64,000 nt of DNA from Bacillota bacterium (GTDB lineage: Bacteria; Bacillota; Clostridia; Peptostreptococcales; Anaerovoracaceae), in NCBI GenBank assembly GCA_017432725.1, contig JAFRIQ010000035.1:1-64000 (forward strand), written 5' to 3'. This document shows positions 12,938-22,613 of this stretch, piece after piece. Position 1 is the stretch's first letter, and the number at the start of each line of letters is the position of its first letter. A program made the translations under genes and the position numbers. The notes under the pieces were generated by a model. It made no database searches. It was not told the DNA's origin and saw nothing but the letters and a program-made list of their open reading frames with translations.

Positions 12938-13024
12938 ATGAATCGTACCTCGGCGGGATAATGTTTTAAGGATATCTCCTCCCGCTGTCTTAAGCATTGT
13001 GTTCCATCTTAAGTTACGATTCGG
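12938..13024 (-). ncRNA. Ribosomal protein L10 leader RNA
   Basis: The rplA-rplJ gap carries the features of the Firmicutes L10 leader on the minus strand: a closing stem GAATCGTAAC (about 13012-13021) with GTACGATTC (12940-12948), an inner stem GCGGGA/TCCCGC, the AAGACAG and CCGAGG conserved segments and an intervening loop. It is the known binding site for the L10-L7/L12 complex in autoregulation of rplJL. A further GACC/GGTC hairpin lies next to the rplJ SD. Recognised by eye, not by covariance search. Confidence 0.8.
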
Positions 13025-13035
13025 CCGCTTTGTCT

Positions 13036-13734
13036 TTAGCCGATAAGCTTCTGGGGGTTGATCTTGATTCCGGGGCCCATCGTGCAAGCGATGGATGCGG
13101 ACTTGATGTACTGTCCCTTTGCTGCTGCCGGCTTAGCTTTGATGATGGCATCCACGAGAGCCCTATAGTTTTCTGCAAGCTTTTCGGGTCCGAAGGATAC
13201 CTTGCCGATCGGTGTGTGAACGATGTTTGTCTTGTCGAGTCTGTACTCAACTTTACCTGCTTTGATCTCTGCGAGAGCTTTTGTCAGGTCCATAGTTACT
13301 GTACCGGACTTGGGGTTAGGCATCAGTCCCTTGGGGCCGAGGATCTTTCCCAGTCTTCCGACGACACCCATCATATCCGGAGTCGCGACTACGACGTCGA
13401 AGTCAAACCAGTTCTCTTTCTGAATCTTTTCAGCCATTTCTTCAGCGCCTACGAAATCCGCTCCTGCGGCTTCTGCTTCGTGTGCTTTCTCTCCCTTGGC
13501 GAATACAAGGACCTTTACGGACTTGCCTGTGCCGTTGGGAAGGACGATAGCGCCTCTGATCTGCTGATCTGCGTGTCTTCCGTCAAGACCCATTCTGAAA
13601 TGAGCTTCGACGGTCTCATCGAACTTTGCTGTGCCAGTCTTTACGACTGTTGCGAAAGCATCGTCAATCTCATAGAGTTCTGCCCTGTTTACGAGTTTGG
13701 CAGCCTCCTGATACTTTTTGCCGTGTTTGGCCAT
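13036..13734 (-). CDS. rplA: 50S ribosomal protein L1
   Basis: L1 stalk protein of the 50S subunit, 232 residues. It starts [21 protein letters not shown] after an AAGGAGGT SD and keeps the L1 hallmarks: [17 protein letters not shown] segment, [35 protein letters not shown], and a C-terminal TMGPGIKIN. It lies 48 bp after rplK in the usual rplK-rplA pair. Confidence 0.97.
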   Translation of the reverse strand: MAKHGKKYQEAAKLVNRAELYEIDDAFATVVKTGTAKFDETVEAHFRMGLDGRHADQQIRGAIVLPNGTGKSVKVLVFAKGEKAHEAEAAGADFVGAEEMAEKIQKENWFDFDVVVATPDMMGVVGRLGKILGPKGLMPNPKSGTVTMDLTKALAEIKAGKVEYRLDKTNIVHTPIGKVSFGPEKLAENYRALVDAIIKAKPAAAKGQYIKSASIACTMGPGIKINPQKLIG

Positions 13735-13782
13735 AATTTACCTCCTTGTGGTACTAACGATCTTTGAAAGATCTCCCATCTC

Positions 13783-14208
13783 TTAATCCTGGACAAGTAT
13801 GCCCATGCTTCTTGCGGTTCCCTTGATCATGGATGTAGCCGTCTCAATGTTTGCTGCGTTGAGGTCGGGCATCTTCTTCTCAGCGATCTCTCTGGCCTGA
13901 GCCGTAGTGATCGTGGCAACCTTCTTCTTGTTTGGCTCGCCTGAAGCCTTCTCGATACCTGCTGCCTTTTTGATAAGGACAGGCGCCGGCGGTGTCTTGC
14001 AGACGAAATCGAAGGATCTGTCCGCATATACAGTGATAACCACAGGGATTATCATTCCGGCCTGATCGGCTGTTCTGGCGTTAAACTGTTTGCAGAAGTC
14101 CATAATGTTGACCTGCTTCTGTCCCAGAGCCGGGCCGACCGGAGGTGCCGGGTTAGCTGCGCCTGCAGGGATCTGAAGTTTAACATAGCCGTCAATCTTC
14201 TTTGCCAT
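13783..14208 (-). CDS. rplK: 50S ribosomal protein L11
   Basis: Component of the GTPase-associated centre, 141 residues, the standard length. It starts [36 protein letters not shown]; the proline-rich N-terminal domain and the rRNA-binding C-terminal domain ([25 protein letters not shown] ... GTARSMGI) are complete. It follows nusG by 39 bp with its own SD. Confidence 0.98.
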   Translation of the reverse strand: MAKKIDGYVKLQIPAGAANPAPPVGPALGQKQVNIMDFCKQFNARTADQAGMIIPVVITVYADRSFDFVCKTPPAPVLIKKAAGIEKASGEPNKKKVATITTAQAREIAEKKMPDLNAANIETATSMIKGTARSMGILVQD

Positions 14209-14247
14209 CTTTTTCTCCTTTCTTCAGTATTCGAATATGATAAGACT

Positions 14248-14874
14248 CTAGTTGAGTTTATCGACCTGCATGAACTCAAGTTCCACGGGAGTAGCTCTTC
14301 CGAACATGTCGACCTTGGTCTTCAGGGTCTGCTTGTCGGCGTTGACTTCTTCCACCACACCGGAGAATCCCTTGAAGGGACCTGCGATGATCTTGACCAT
14401 ATCTCCCGGATGGATATTGAGTTCTATCTCTATCTTCTCTATACCGAGACGGCGGATCTCCTCGTCTGTGAGAGGGATAGGTTCCGAGCCTTGGCCTACG
14501 AAACCCGTGACGCCCTGAGCGTTACGGACCAGATACCAGGATTCGTTGGTGACTATCATCTTTACGAGAACGTAACCGGGGAATATCTTCTTTTCTCTGG
14601 TCTTGTTTCCGGTCTCCTTGTGCTCGACTACCGTTTCCGTGGGAACGATGATCTCGAGAACGAGGTCCTGCATGTTCCTGTTCTCCACGAGCTTCTCAAG
14701 GTTGGTCTTGACCTTGTTCTCATATCCTGAATAGGTGTGAACAACGTACCATTTCGGCTCTTTGTATCTGCGCCAGAAACCTGCGGGGACGTCATCCTTC
14801 TCGTCTGCGACGGAAGGAGCGATCTCGCTGTCATTCAATTGTTCTTCCAATTCGATGTTTTTATCTTCGGACAT
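14248..14874 (-). CDS. nusG: Transcription termination/antitermination factor NusG
   Basis: RNA polymerase-associated elongation factor, 208 residues. An acidic N-terminal extension of about 35 residues precedes the NGN domain (WYVVHTYSGYENKVKTNLEKLVENR). The KOW domain near the C-terminus is clear (GDMVKIIAGPFKGFSGVVEEVN). It starts nine bases after the secE stop, with the SD overlapping that stop, and precedes rplK, the conserved order secE-nusG-rplK. Confidence 0.97.
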   Translation of the reverse strand: MSEDKNIELEEQLNDSEIAPSVADEKDDVPAGFWRRYKEPKWYVVHTYSGYENKVKTNLEKLVENRNMQDLVLEIIVPTETVVEHKETGNKTREKKIFPGYVLVKMIVTNESWYLVRNAQGVTGFVGQGSEPIPLTDEEIRRLGIEKIEIELNIHPGDMVKIIAGPFKGFSGVVEEVNADKQTLKTKVDMFGRATPVELEFMQVDKLN

Positions 14875-14883
14875 AACTGCTCC

Positions 14884-15102
14884 TTAACCCATCAAAAGAC
14901 CTAAAAGTCCGAGTATGCCTGTGTCGATGAGCCAGAAGAGTACCGCGAATGCCGCGCAGATAGCTATAACTACCACAGTGTAGCGGTAAATATCTTTCTT
15001 TGTCGGCCAGGATACCTTCTTGAGTTCGGAAACGACTCCCTTGAAGTAGTCTCTGATACGAGCGAAGAGTCCCTTCTTTGCTGTTGCCTGATTTGCTGCC
15101 AT
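14884..15102 (-). CDS. secE: Preprotein translocase subunit SecE
   Basis: Essential SecYEG subunit, 72 residues, single-helix Gram-positive form. A basic amphipathic segment (KGVVSELKKVSWPTKKDIYRYT, the SecE signature) precedes one C-terminal membrane helix (about residues 45-69). The start is placed after an AGAGGA SD, 19 bp from the rpmG stop. Its position between rpmG and nusG is conserved in many bacteria. Confidence 0.96.
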   Translation of the reverse strand: MAANQATAKKGLFARIRDYFKGVVSELKKVSWPTKKDIYRYTVVVIAICAAFAVLFWLIDTGILGLLGLLMG

Positions 15103-15121
15103 GACTGTTGATCCTCTCTGA

Positions 15122-15283
15122 CTACTTAGTCTCTCTGTGTAATGTGTTCTTTCTGCAGAACCTGCAATACTTGTTGAGCTCGATACGATCGGGATCGTTC
15201 TTCTTGTTCTTTGTAGTATTGTAGTTTCTCTGCTTGCATTCTGTGCATGCGAGAACGACCTTTACTCTTGCTTCTGCTGCCAT
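15122..15283 (-). CDS. rpmG: 50S ribosomal protein L33, zinc-binding form
   Basis: Small 50S protein. ATG at 15281-15283 is chosen because a GGAGG SD lies just upstream; it gives 53 residues beginning [16 protein letters not shown]. Longer in-frame extensions upstream have no SD. The four cysteines C13, C16, C40 and C43 form the zinc-binding C+ type. It is the first gene of the large ribosomal/RNA polymerase operon, behind the promoter at 15395-15423. Confidence 0.96.
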   Translation of the reverse strand: MAAEARVKVVLACTECKQRNYNTTKNKKNDPDRIELNKYCRFCRKNTLHRETK

Positions 15284-15394
15284 TTTTATGTTCCTCCGTT
15301 TTAAATTTACGTGTTTACGACTAAAGCTGTCTGCTTGTTTTATGCACACAAGCAAAATACACAATGCCCCACTTTGGCATAGTGATACTCAAAT

Positions 15395-15423
15395 ATGATA
15401 CTCCCCGGAAAGGTGCAAGTCAA
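15395..15423 (-). promoter_or_regulatory. Main promoter of the rpmG-secE-nusG-rpl-rpo operon
   Basis: On the minus strand TTGACT (15418-15423) and TATCAT (15395-15400) are separated by exactly 17 bp, about 110 bp upstream of rpmG. This is the best promoter match in the area and no terminator is seen between it and rpmG. Confidence 0.75.
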
Positions 15424-15444
15424 ACGGTTTTTTTGATAAAAATC

Positions 15445-15472
15445 AAAAAAAAATCAGCCCCTGCAGGGAGCA
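15445..15472 (-). terminator. Rho-independent terminator after the dnaX/thymidylate-synthase-like pair
   Basis: On the minus strand a GCTCC/GGGGC stem with loop CTGCA is followed by a run of eight or nine T residues (15445-15453). It ends the transcript of the gene at 15523-16203. Confidence 0.8.
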
Positions 15473-15522
15473 GTTAATACTACACCTTCAGGAGCCATTA
15501 TTCAAGATTTAAATTATCCGGA

Positions 15523-16203
15523 TCAGAGGAATTCTTTCAAATCCTCCATGCTGGCGAACCTCCTCTTCTCGGGAGCGGTCGAAAAGACCTTGCAGTAGCT
15601 CTCCAGAGTATGGAAATCCTTGCTGTAGGCATGGAAGTTGTTGGCTATGTAGTGGAGAGGCCCTACGGGGACCCCGAGTTCATCGGCGACCTTCTGGTGG
15701 AGCATCTCCGTTGCGTGTATGTTCATGGGGAAAGCCTTGACCCCGTCGTTGGAACGGAAGATTATAGTGGACTCCAGTTTACCGTTCACGTAGTTGAAGA
15801 GTATGAGCTGAAGGCACGGAGGATCCGGCGAGAAGTTTATATCTCCCTGGCCGAGGGCTATGCATGCCCTTCTTGTGTGGATGTTCCTCTTGAGTTCTCC
15901 TATGAGCTGGTCGTAGAACCTGCTGTAGAGAGCGTGGTAGGTATATTCCCATCCGTCGTTGTCGCCTGTGCCGTCGAGAAATTCGTGGTCGTATTTGGCC
16001 AGGCCCTTAAGGTCTGTGACTATGCTTCTAGAAATGGCAGGTTCCGCCGTCGGATCTTCGATGTCCAGGCAGAGCTGTATCTCTTTGGTCACGTCCACCC
16101 TGTCCTGGTTCTCTCTTTCCTGGACTATGCCCTCTTCGTTGAGAGCTTTCATAGCGGCTTCAATGCCGTAGCCTATGGTCTTAGCTTTGATATAAGTAAA
16201 CAT
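15523..16203 (-). CDS. Thymidylate synthase-superfamily protein
   Basis: 226-residue protein with the ThyA fold signature. The nucleophile region reads SPDPPCLQ with C130 as the likely catalytic cysteine; R150-S151, D153 and N161 (FRSND ... FPMN) match the dUMP-binding residues of ThyA, and H191-x-Y193 (FHAYS) matches its HxY pair. The asparagine at 161 favours dUMP over dCMP substrates. The histidine that follows the catalytic cysteine in ThyA is leucine here, and the N-terminal folate side is short, as in archaeal-type enzymes. It starts nine bases after dnaX with an AGGAG SD, in place of the usual ybaB-recR. No DHFR gene is seen. A related nucleotide-modifying activity is possible. Confidence 0.75.
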   Translation of the reverse strand: MFTYIKAKTIGYGIEAAMKALNEEGIVQERENQDRVDVTKEIQLCLDIEDPTAEPAISRSIVTDLKGLAKYDHEFLDGTGDNDGWEYTYHALYSRFYDQLIGELKRNIHTRRACIALGQGDINFSPDPPCLQLILFNYVNGKLESTIIFRSNDGVKAFPMNIHATEMLHQKVADELGVPVGPLHYIANNFHAYSKDFHTLESYCKVFSTAPEKRRFASMEDLKEFL

Positions 16204-16212
16204 CCTATGCTC

Positions 16213-17286
16213 CTATCCGCACATTTCTATGATGGCAAGTTCCAGAAGTACCCGCGGTTTTGATGCGTACCTCGCGTCGTTTATGAGTTTCGAGAGCACC
16301 GTGATCATATCCGATATCTCCTTTATGGTTATGCGGTCTGACTGCTCTCTGAGCCTCTCTATGTTTTCCTTCGAAAGATTTATCATGTTCTGGGGATCGT
16401 CGGAATACTTTATGAGCATGAGATCCCGTATATGTTCCACCCAGTCTTTGGTGAACTGAAGCACTTCCTTGCCTTCGGATAATACTTCGGCAAGAACGGC
16501 CAGCGCTCCTGCGCTGTCCTTTGCTATGACCCTGTCCGTTATCTTCAGATAGGTATCGATGCCCGATATGCCCAGAAGGAAGAGAACGTCGTCTCTCGTA
16601 AGACGCTTTGAGCCCGCTATGCAGCGTTCCAGTATGGAAAGACCGTCTCTTACGGACCCGTCGGCGTTAGCCGCGATGAGCGCCACCGCATCGGGATCGG
16701 CCTCGACCCCTATCTTTCTGCATACATCCATGAAGCTCTCGCTGATCTTCTTTTCGGGGACTCTTCTGAAGTCAAGCCTCATGCATCTCGAAAGTATAGT
16801 AGAAGGTAGCTTGTTGGGGTCAGTGGTTGCAAGGATGAACACCGTATCCTGGGGAGGCTCCTCCAAAGTCTTGAGGAACGCGTTGGCTGCCTGGGAACTA
16901 AGCATGTGGGCTTCGTCTATGATATATACCTTTTTCTTTCCCGATACGGGCGGGAAGTTTACCGATTCCCTAAGGCTCCGTATATCTTCCACAGAGTTGT
17001 TGGAAGCCGCGTCCATCTCCACCACGTCCAGGAATTCTCCTGCGGCTATGGCTCTGCATTCGGGGCAGCGCCCGCAGGGCTTCTTCCCTTCTCCGGTGCA
17101 GTTCAGCGCCTTGGCAAGCAGCCTTGCCGTAGTCGTCTTTCCCGTTCCTCTCGTGCCGCAGAAGAGATAGGCGTGACATACTTCTCCCGTCTCAATCTGT
17201 GTCTGAAGGATTTTTACTATGTGCTCCTGCCCAAGAAGGTCATCGAAGACCTCGGGACGGAAGCTCCTGTAAAGAGCCTGATACAT
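16213..17286 (-). CDS. dnaX: DNA polymerase III subunit gamma (short DnaX)
   Basis: Clamp-loader ATPase. ATG at 17284-17286 is chosen (SD GGAG; MYQALYRSFRPEVFDDLLGQ), giving 357 residues; the longer frame upstream overlaps the SRP RNA and is rejected. Walker A GTRGTGKTT is at residues 44-52, the zinc cysteines are C63, C71, C74, C77, and DEAH is at 124-127, followed by the SRC arginine-finger motif. It stops after domain III, so the tau-specific domains that bind helicase and polymerase are absent. It follows the SRP RNA gene directly, as in Bacillus, but the downstream partner differs. Confidence 0.95.
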   Translation of the reverse strand: MYQALYRSFRPEVFDDLLGQEHIVKILQTQIETGEVCHAYLFCGTRGTGKTTTARLLAKALNCTGEGKKPCGRCPECRAIAAGEFLDVVEMDAASNNSVEDIRSLRESVNFPPVSGKKKVYIIDEAHMLSSQAANAFLKTLEEPPQDTVFILATTDPNKLPSTILSRCMRLDFRRVPEKKISESFMDVCRKIGVEADPDAVALIAANADGSVRDGLSILERCIAGSKRLTRDDVLFLLGISGIDTYLKITDRVIAKDSAGALAVLAEVLSEGKEVLQFTKDWVEHIRDLMLIKYSDDPQNMINLSKENIERLREQSDRITIKEISDMITVLSKLINDARYASKPRVLLELAIIEMCG

Positions 17287-17311
17287 AATGTTCTCCGTAA
17301 GATTTCTGCGT

Positions 17312-17453
17312 AAAAAAAGCCGGTTCCTTAAGTACCCGCCGCGCCAAACCCGTGGCACAGGGCAACTTCCGCTTAGTGCTGCTGCGTTCCCACCCTGACA
17401 CGGTTCACGACATGCCTTTGCACGGAGACCCGGCAGGCACTTAAAAAACCGGC
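17312..17453 (-). ncRNA. ffs: Signal recognition particle RNA (small bacterial type)
   Basis: RNA core of the SRP, which binds Ffh. On the minus strand the apical helix carries the GGAA tetraloop (17387-17390) within GTCAGGGTGGGAACGCAGCAG, the conserved Ffh-binding segment. The terminal stem pairs GCCGGTTTTTTAAGTGCC with GGTACTTAAGGAACCGGC through G-U wobbles and ends in seven T residues, so the helix doubles as the terminator. Length is about 140 nt with no Alu domain visible. A TATAAT box (17460-17465) puts the 5' end near 17453. It lies 26 bp upstream of dnaX. Confidence 0.9.
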
Positions 17454-17459
17454 CTGTTA

Positions 17460-17488
17460 ATTATACTATATTCCCCGGAATATTAAAA
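17460..17488 (-). promoter_or_regulatory. Promoter of the SRP RNA
   Basis: TATAAT at 17460-17465 (minus strand) lies seven bases before the inferred 5' end of the RNA. The -35 (TTTAAT, about 17482-17487) is weak and overlaps the T-run of the preceding terminator. Confidence 0.5.
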
Positions 17489-17510
17489 GCCCCGCATTTT
17501 GTTGCGGGGC
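17485..17510 (-). terminator. Rho-independent terminator of the pyridoxal kinase gene
   Basis: Stem GCCCCGC/GCGGGGC (17504-17510 and 17489-17495) followed on the minus strand by TTTTAATATT, twelve bases after the kinase stop codon. Confidence 0.8.
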
Positions 17511-17521
17511 ATATCATTGAT

Positions 17522-18316
17522 TCAGTTTCCGGAAAGCATGGCTATGAGTTTGGGAAGTTCCAGTTCGAACCTTACTCCGTAAAAATGCTCTTTGTCTCCT
17601 TGGGCTCCTCTGACGCAGAGAAGAGTGAAATCCGCCGCTATCTTCGCCGCTTCGTTTATGCTCTTTCCGTTCATGAGGGCGCCGACAAAAGCGCTGGAGT
17701 AAACGTCGCCCGTGCCGTGCCTGTCTTCAGGAAGTTTCTCATGTTCGTAAAGGTATACGCCTTCAGGACCCGTGACTTCCACTCCGGTGAGACCTTCCTT
17801 TCGCGAGGTTCCGGTGAGCACCGTATACGCGCCGTCTTTGAGCTTCATTTCTTTTCCGCTCTCGCCGAAGAGAAAATCTTTCTCAGTCTGGTTGGGCAGT
17901 ATTATGTCCGCTTCCTCGCAGAGCTTTCTCATAGCCTTGACGTATTCCATGCCGAATGCGGGATAAAGCTTTCCGTTGTCTCCCATGGCAGGGTCTACTA
18001 TGAGCAGTGGCTTCTTATCAAAACTGTGATAGAAGCTGAGGATATATTCTACCTGATCCTCGCTTCCAAGATACCCCGTATAGATGGCGTCGAAGCTTAT
18101 GCCTTCCTTCTTCCAGTGATCGAAGATAGCCGGGAAGTCTCCGGAAAGATCTCTTACCGTATAGCCTGTGAACCCGGCGGTATGGGTGGAAAGCACAGCC
18201 GAAGGAAGTATGGCGCACTCCACTCCGCATGCGGAGATTATGGGAAGAGCCACGGTAGTTGAGCACTGGCCGAAGCACGATATGTCCTGTATTGATAAAA
18301 CTCTTTTGTAACTCAT
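17522..18316 (-). CDS. pdxY: Pyridoxal/pyridoxamine kinase
   Basis: Ribokinase-family enzyme that phosphorylates pyridoxal in vitamin B6 salvage; 264 residues. It begins MSYKRVLSIQDISCFGQCST, typical of PdxY/PdxK. The metal/phosphate motif DPAMGD is at residues 108-113, PNQTE at 141-145 and the anion-hole/base motif HGTGD at 200-204, with D204 the probable catalytic base. An AGAGGT SD precedes the start. It is a single-gene unit between a divergent promoter region shared with birA and its own terminator. Confidence 0.88.
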   Translation of the reverse strand: MSYKRVLSIQDISCFGQCSTTVALPIISACGVECAILPSAVLSTHTAGFTGYTVRDLSGDFPAIFDHWKKEGISFDAIYTGYLGSEDQVEYILSFYHSFDKKPLLIVDPAMGDNGKLYPAFGMEYVKAMRKLCEEADIILPNQTEKDFLFGESGKEMKLKDGAYTVLTGTSRKEGLTGVEVTGPEGVYLYEHEKLPEDRHGTGDVYSSAFVGALMNGKSINEAAKIAADFTLLCVRGAQGDKEHFYGVRFELELPKLIAMLSGN

Positions 18317-18348
18317 TTCTGTTTACCTCTTAACACAATCCGATTACG

Positions 18349-18375
18349 TTTATACACTATACGCTAATTTGTCAA
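18349..18375 (-). promoter_or_regulatory. Candidate pdxY promoter
   Basis: A perfect TTGACA (18370-18375, minus strand) lies 15 bp from TATAAA (18349-18354); a 17-bp spacing to TAAACG is the alternative. The region is shared with the divergent birA promoter. Confidence 0.5.
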
Positions 18376-18414
18376 AAAAGTCATATTTATACCGTATTTT
18401 TATACCTGAGCTTA

Positions 18415-18423
18415 TGATAAAAT
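18415..18423 (+). promoter_or_regulatory. Extended -10 promoter of birA, giving a leaderless transcript
   Basis: TGATAAAAT (extended -10, TAAAAT at 18418-18423) lies six bases before the birA ATG, so transcription should start at or next to the A of the start codon. No SD is present. The -35 is poor, as expected for an extended -10 promoter. Confidence 0.5.
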
Positions 18424-18429
18424 CTGCGT

Positions 18430-21141
<2,712 letters not shown>

Positions 21142-21798
21142 TCAGTATTTAAGCTTCTTTTCAATATACTTTTGAAGCAGTGTTAGCACTGTGCATATGA
21201 GAAGATATATGAGCGCCACCTCAGAGTAAAGGGCAAGGGATTCATACACCCTTCCGTTTATGACCTGCGCCTGCCTGAACATCTCAGTAACGGTGATGCA
21301 GGATGCAAGGGACGTGCCTTTGAGCATGGATATGAGGGAGTTCATGAGAGAGGGAAAAGCTATCCTTGCAGCCTGGGGTATCATTATGCGTCTCATGATC
21401 TTGACGAAGCCTATACCCTGGCAAAGACCCGCTTCCAGCTGGTCTCTCGGGATAGCTTCCAAAGCCGCCCTGACGCTTTCCGCCATATAGGCTCCTTCGT
21501 TTATACCGAAGACCAGCACCGCAGCTGGAAAAGCTTCGAACACTATGCCTATCGAAGGGAGCCCGTAAAACACCAGGTAAAGCTGTACCAGAAGAGGGGT
21601 TCCCCTTACGATCCAGATATAGAACCTGCAGAGCTGCCTTAATACTTTTACGTTGGCATACTGTATAACTGCAACCACTACGGATATGACCAGCGCCAAG
21701 GCAAAAGACAGTGCCGTAAGCGGCACTGTTACTTTTATCCCGTAAGAAACAAGCTTCGGGAAGGCGTCTATAAGTATCCCTATAAGTCTTTCGCTCAT
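21142..21798 (-). CDS. Polar amino-acid ABC transporter permease
   Basis: 218-residue membrane protein of the HisM/GlnP class. Hydrophobic segments are at about residues 20-50, 58-80, 85-105, 145-165 and 190-212, and the EAA loop that contacts the ATPase is EAGLCQGIGFVKIMRRIMIP (about 121-140). The RGTPLLVQ motif after the second helix is typical of polar amino-acid permeases. Its ATG overlaps the stop of the binding-protein gene by one base (TAATG). No ATP-binding subunit is encoded nearby. A cystine or glutamine-type substrate is possible but not shown. Confidence 0.88.
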   Translation of the reverse strand: MSERLIGILIDAFPKLVSYGIKVTVPLTALSFALALVISVVVAVIQYANVKVLRQLCRFYIWIVRGTPLLVQLYLVFYGLPSIGIVFEAFPAAVLVFGINEGAYMAESVRAALEAIPRDQLEAGLCQGIGFVKIMRRIMIPQAARIAFPSLMNSLISMLKGTSLASCITVTEMFRQAQVINGRVYESLALYSEVALIYLLICTVLTLLQKYIEKKLKY

Positions 21799-22595
21799 TA
21801 TTTCTTTGTATAGTCTGCTCCGAAGAACTTCACCGAAAGCTCTGCCAGCTTGCCGTTGGCCCTGAGCTCGTCGAGAACCTTGTTGATCTCGTCCATGAGG
21901 GGCTTGGCGTAATCGGTCTTTGCTACGGGGATGCAGTCCTCTTCGACCTCTTCATTGGAAGTCGCGGCTATGCGTATATTGGCATCCGGATGCTCCGTGA
22001 GATAATCGGCTATGGAGCCTGCTGCGTTGACGGTGCCGTCTATCCTTCCCTCGAGAAGCAGGTTGATGGTATCCGCGAGAGTATCAACGGGAAGCACGGT
22101 GGCTCCGTACTTTTCAGCCATCAGAGCATAGGTGGAGGAAGCGGTGTTGGCGGTGGTCTTTCCCGCAAGGTCCTCGAAGCTGTTTATATCATTGTTGTCG
22201 CCCCTTACTACGAGTACCGTTCCCATATATACGTACGGGGTGGACATGTAATACTTCTCTGCTCTTTCGGGAAGATATCCCACGCCGTTGCAGGCCGTGT
22301 CGAATCTTCCTGAATCGATACCTGCCAGGATGGAATCCCAGGGGGTCTCTTCGAACTGCGCTTCCACGCCGAGTCCTTCGGCAACGAGTTTTCCGAGTTC
22401 AACGTCGAAACCCGTGAGAACGTCGTTCTCATCATGGAAGGTCCAGGGAGCCCAGTTTCCTTCTGTAGCTATAGTGATATATCCTCTCGATTTGATCTCT
22501 TCGAGAAGATTGTCGCTCTTTTGCTGTGTCTTTCCGCATGCGCAGAAAGAGAATACCAGCATGAGAGCAAGTATGAGTGCTATAGTCTTCTTCAT
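21798..22595 (-). CDS. Amino-acid ABC transporter substrate-binding lipoprotein
   Basis: 265-residue extracellular solute-binding protein, family 3. The signal peptide (residues 1-19) ends in a lipobox-like FCAC with C20 as the likely lipidated cysteine. The mature part has the family start (EIKSRGYITIATEGNWAPWTF), GFDVELGKLVAEGLG and PYVYMGTVLVVRG. It is 18 bp downstream of pcrA with an AGGAG SD and one base overlaps the permease gene. The specific ligand is not evident. Confidence 0.88.
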   Translation of the reverse strand: MKKTIALILALMLVFSFCACGKTQQKSDNLLEEIKSRGYITIATEGNWAPWTFHDENDVLTGFDVELGKLVAEGLGVEAQFEETPWDSILAGIDSGRFDTACNGVGYLPERAEKYYMSTPYVYMGTVLVVRGDNNDINSFEDLAGKTTANTASSTYALMAEKYGATVLPVDTLADTINLLLEGRIDGTVNAAGSIADYLTEHPDANIRIAATSNEEVEEDCIPVAKTDYAKPLMDEINKVLDELRANGKLAELSVKFFGADYTKK

Positions 22596-22613
22596 CGCTT
22601 TTCTCCTTTTCTG

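Noticed and set aside
16213..17358. Longer dnaX start 24 codons upstream
   Set aside because: It would overlap the 3' part of the SRP RNA and its T-run, and its start has no SD; the ATG at 17286 has one and matches family N-termini.
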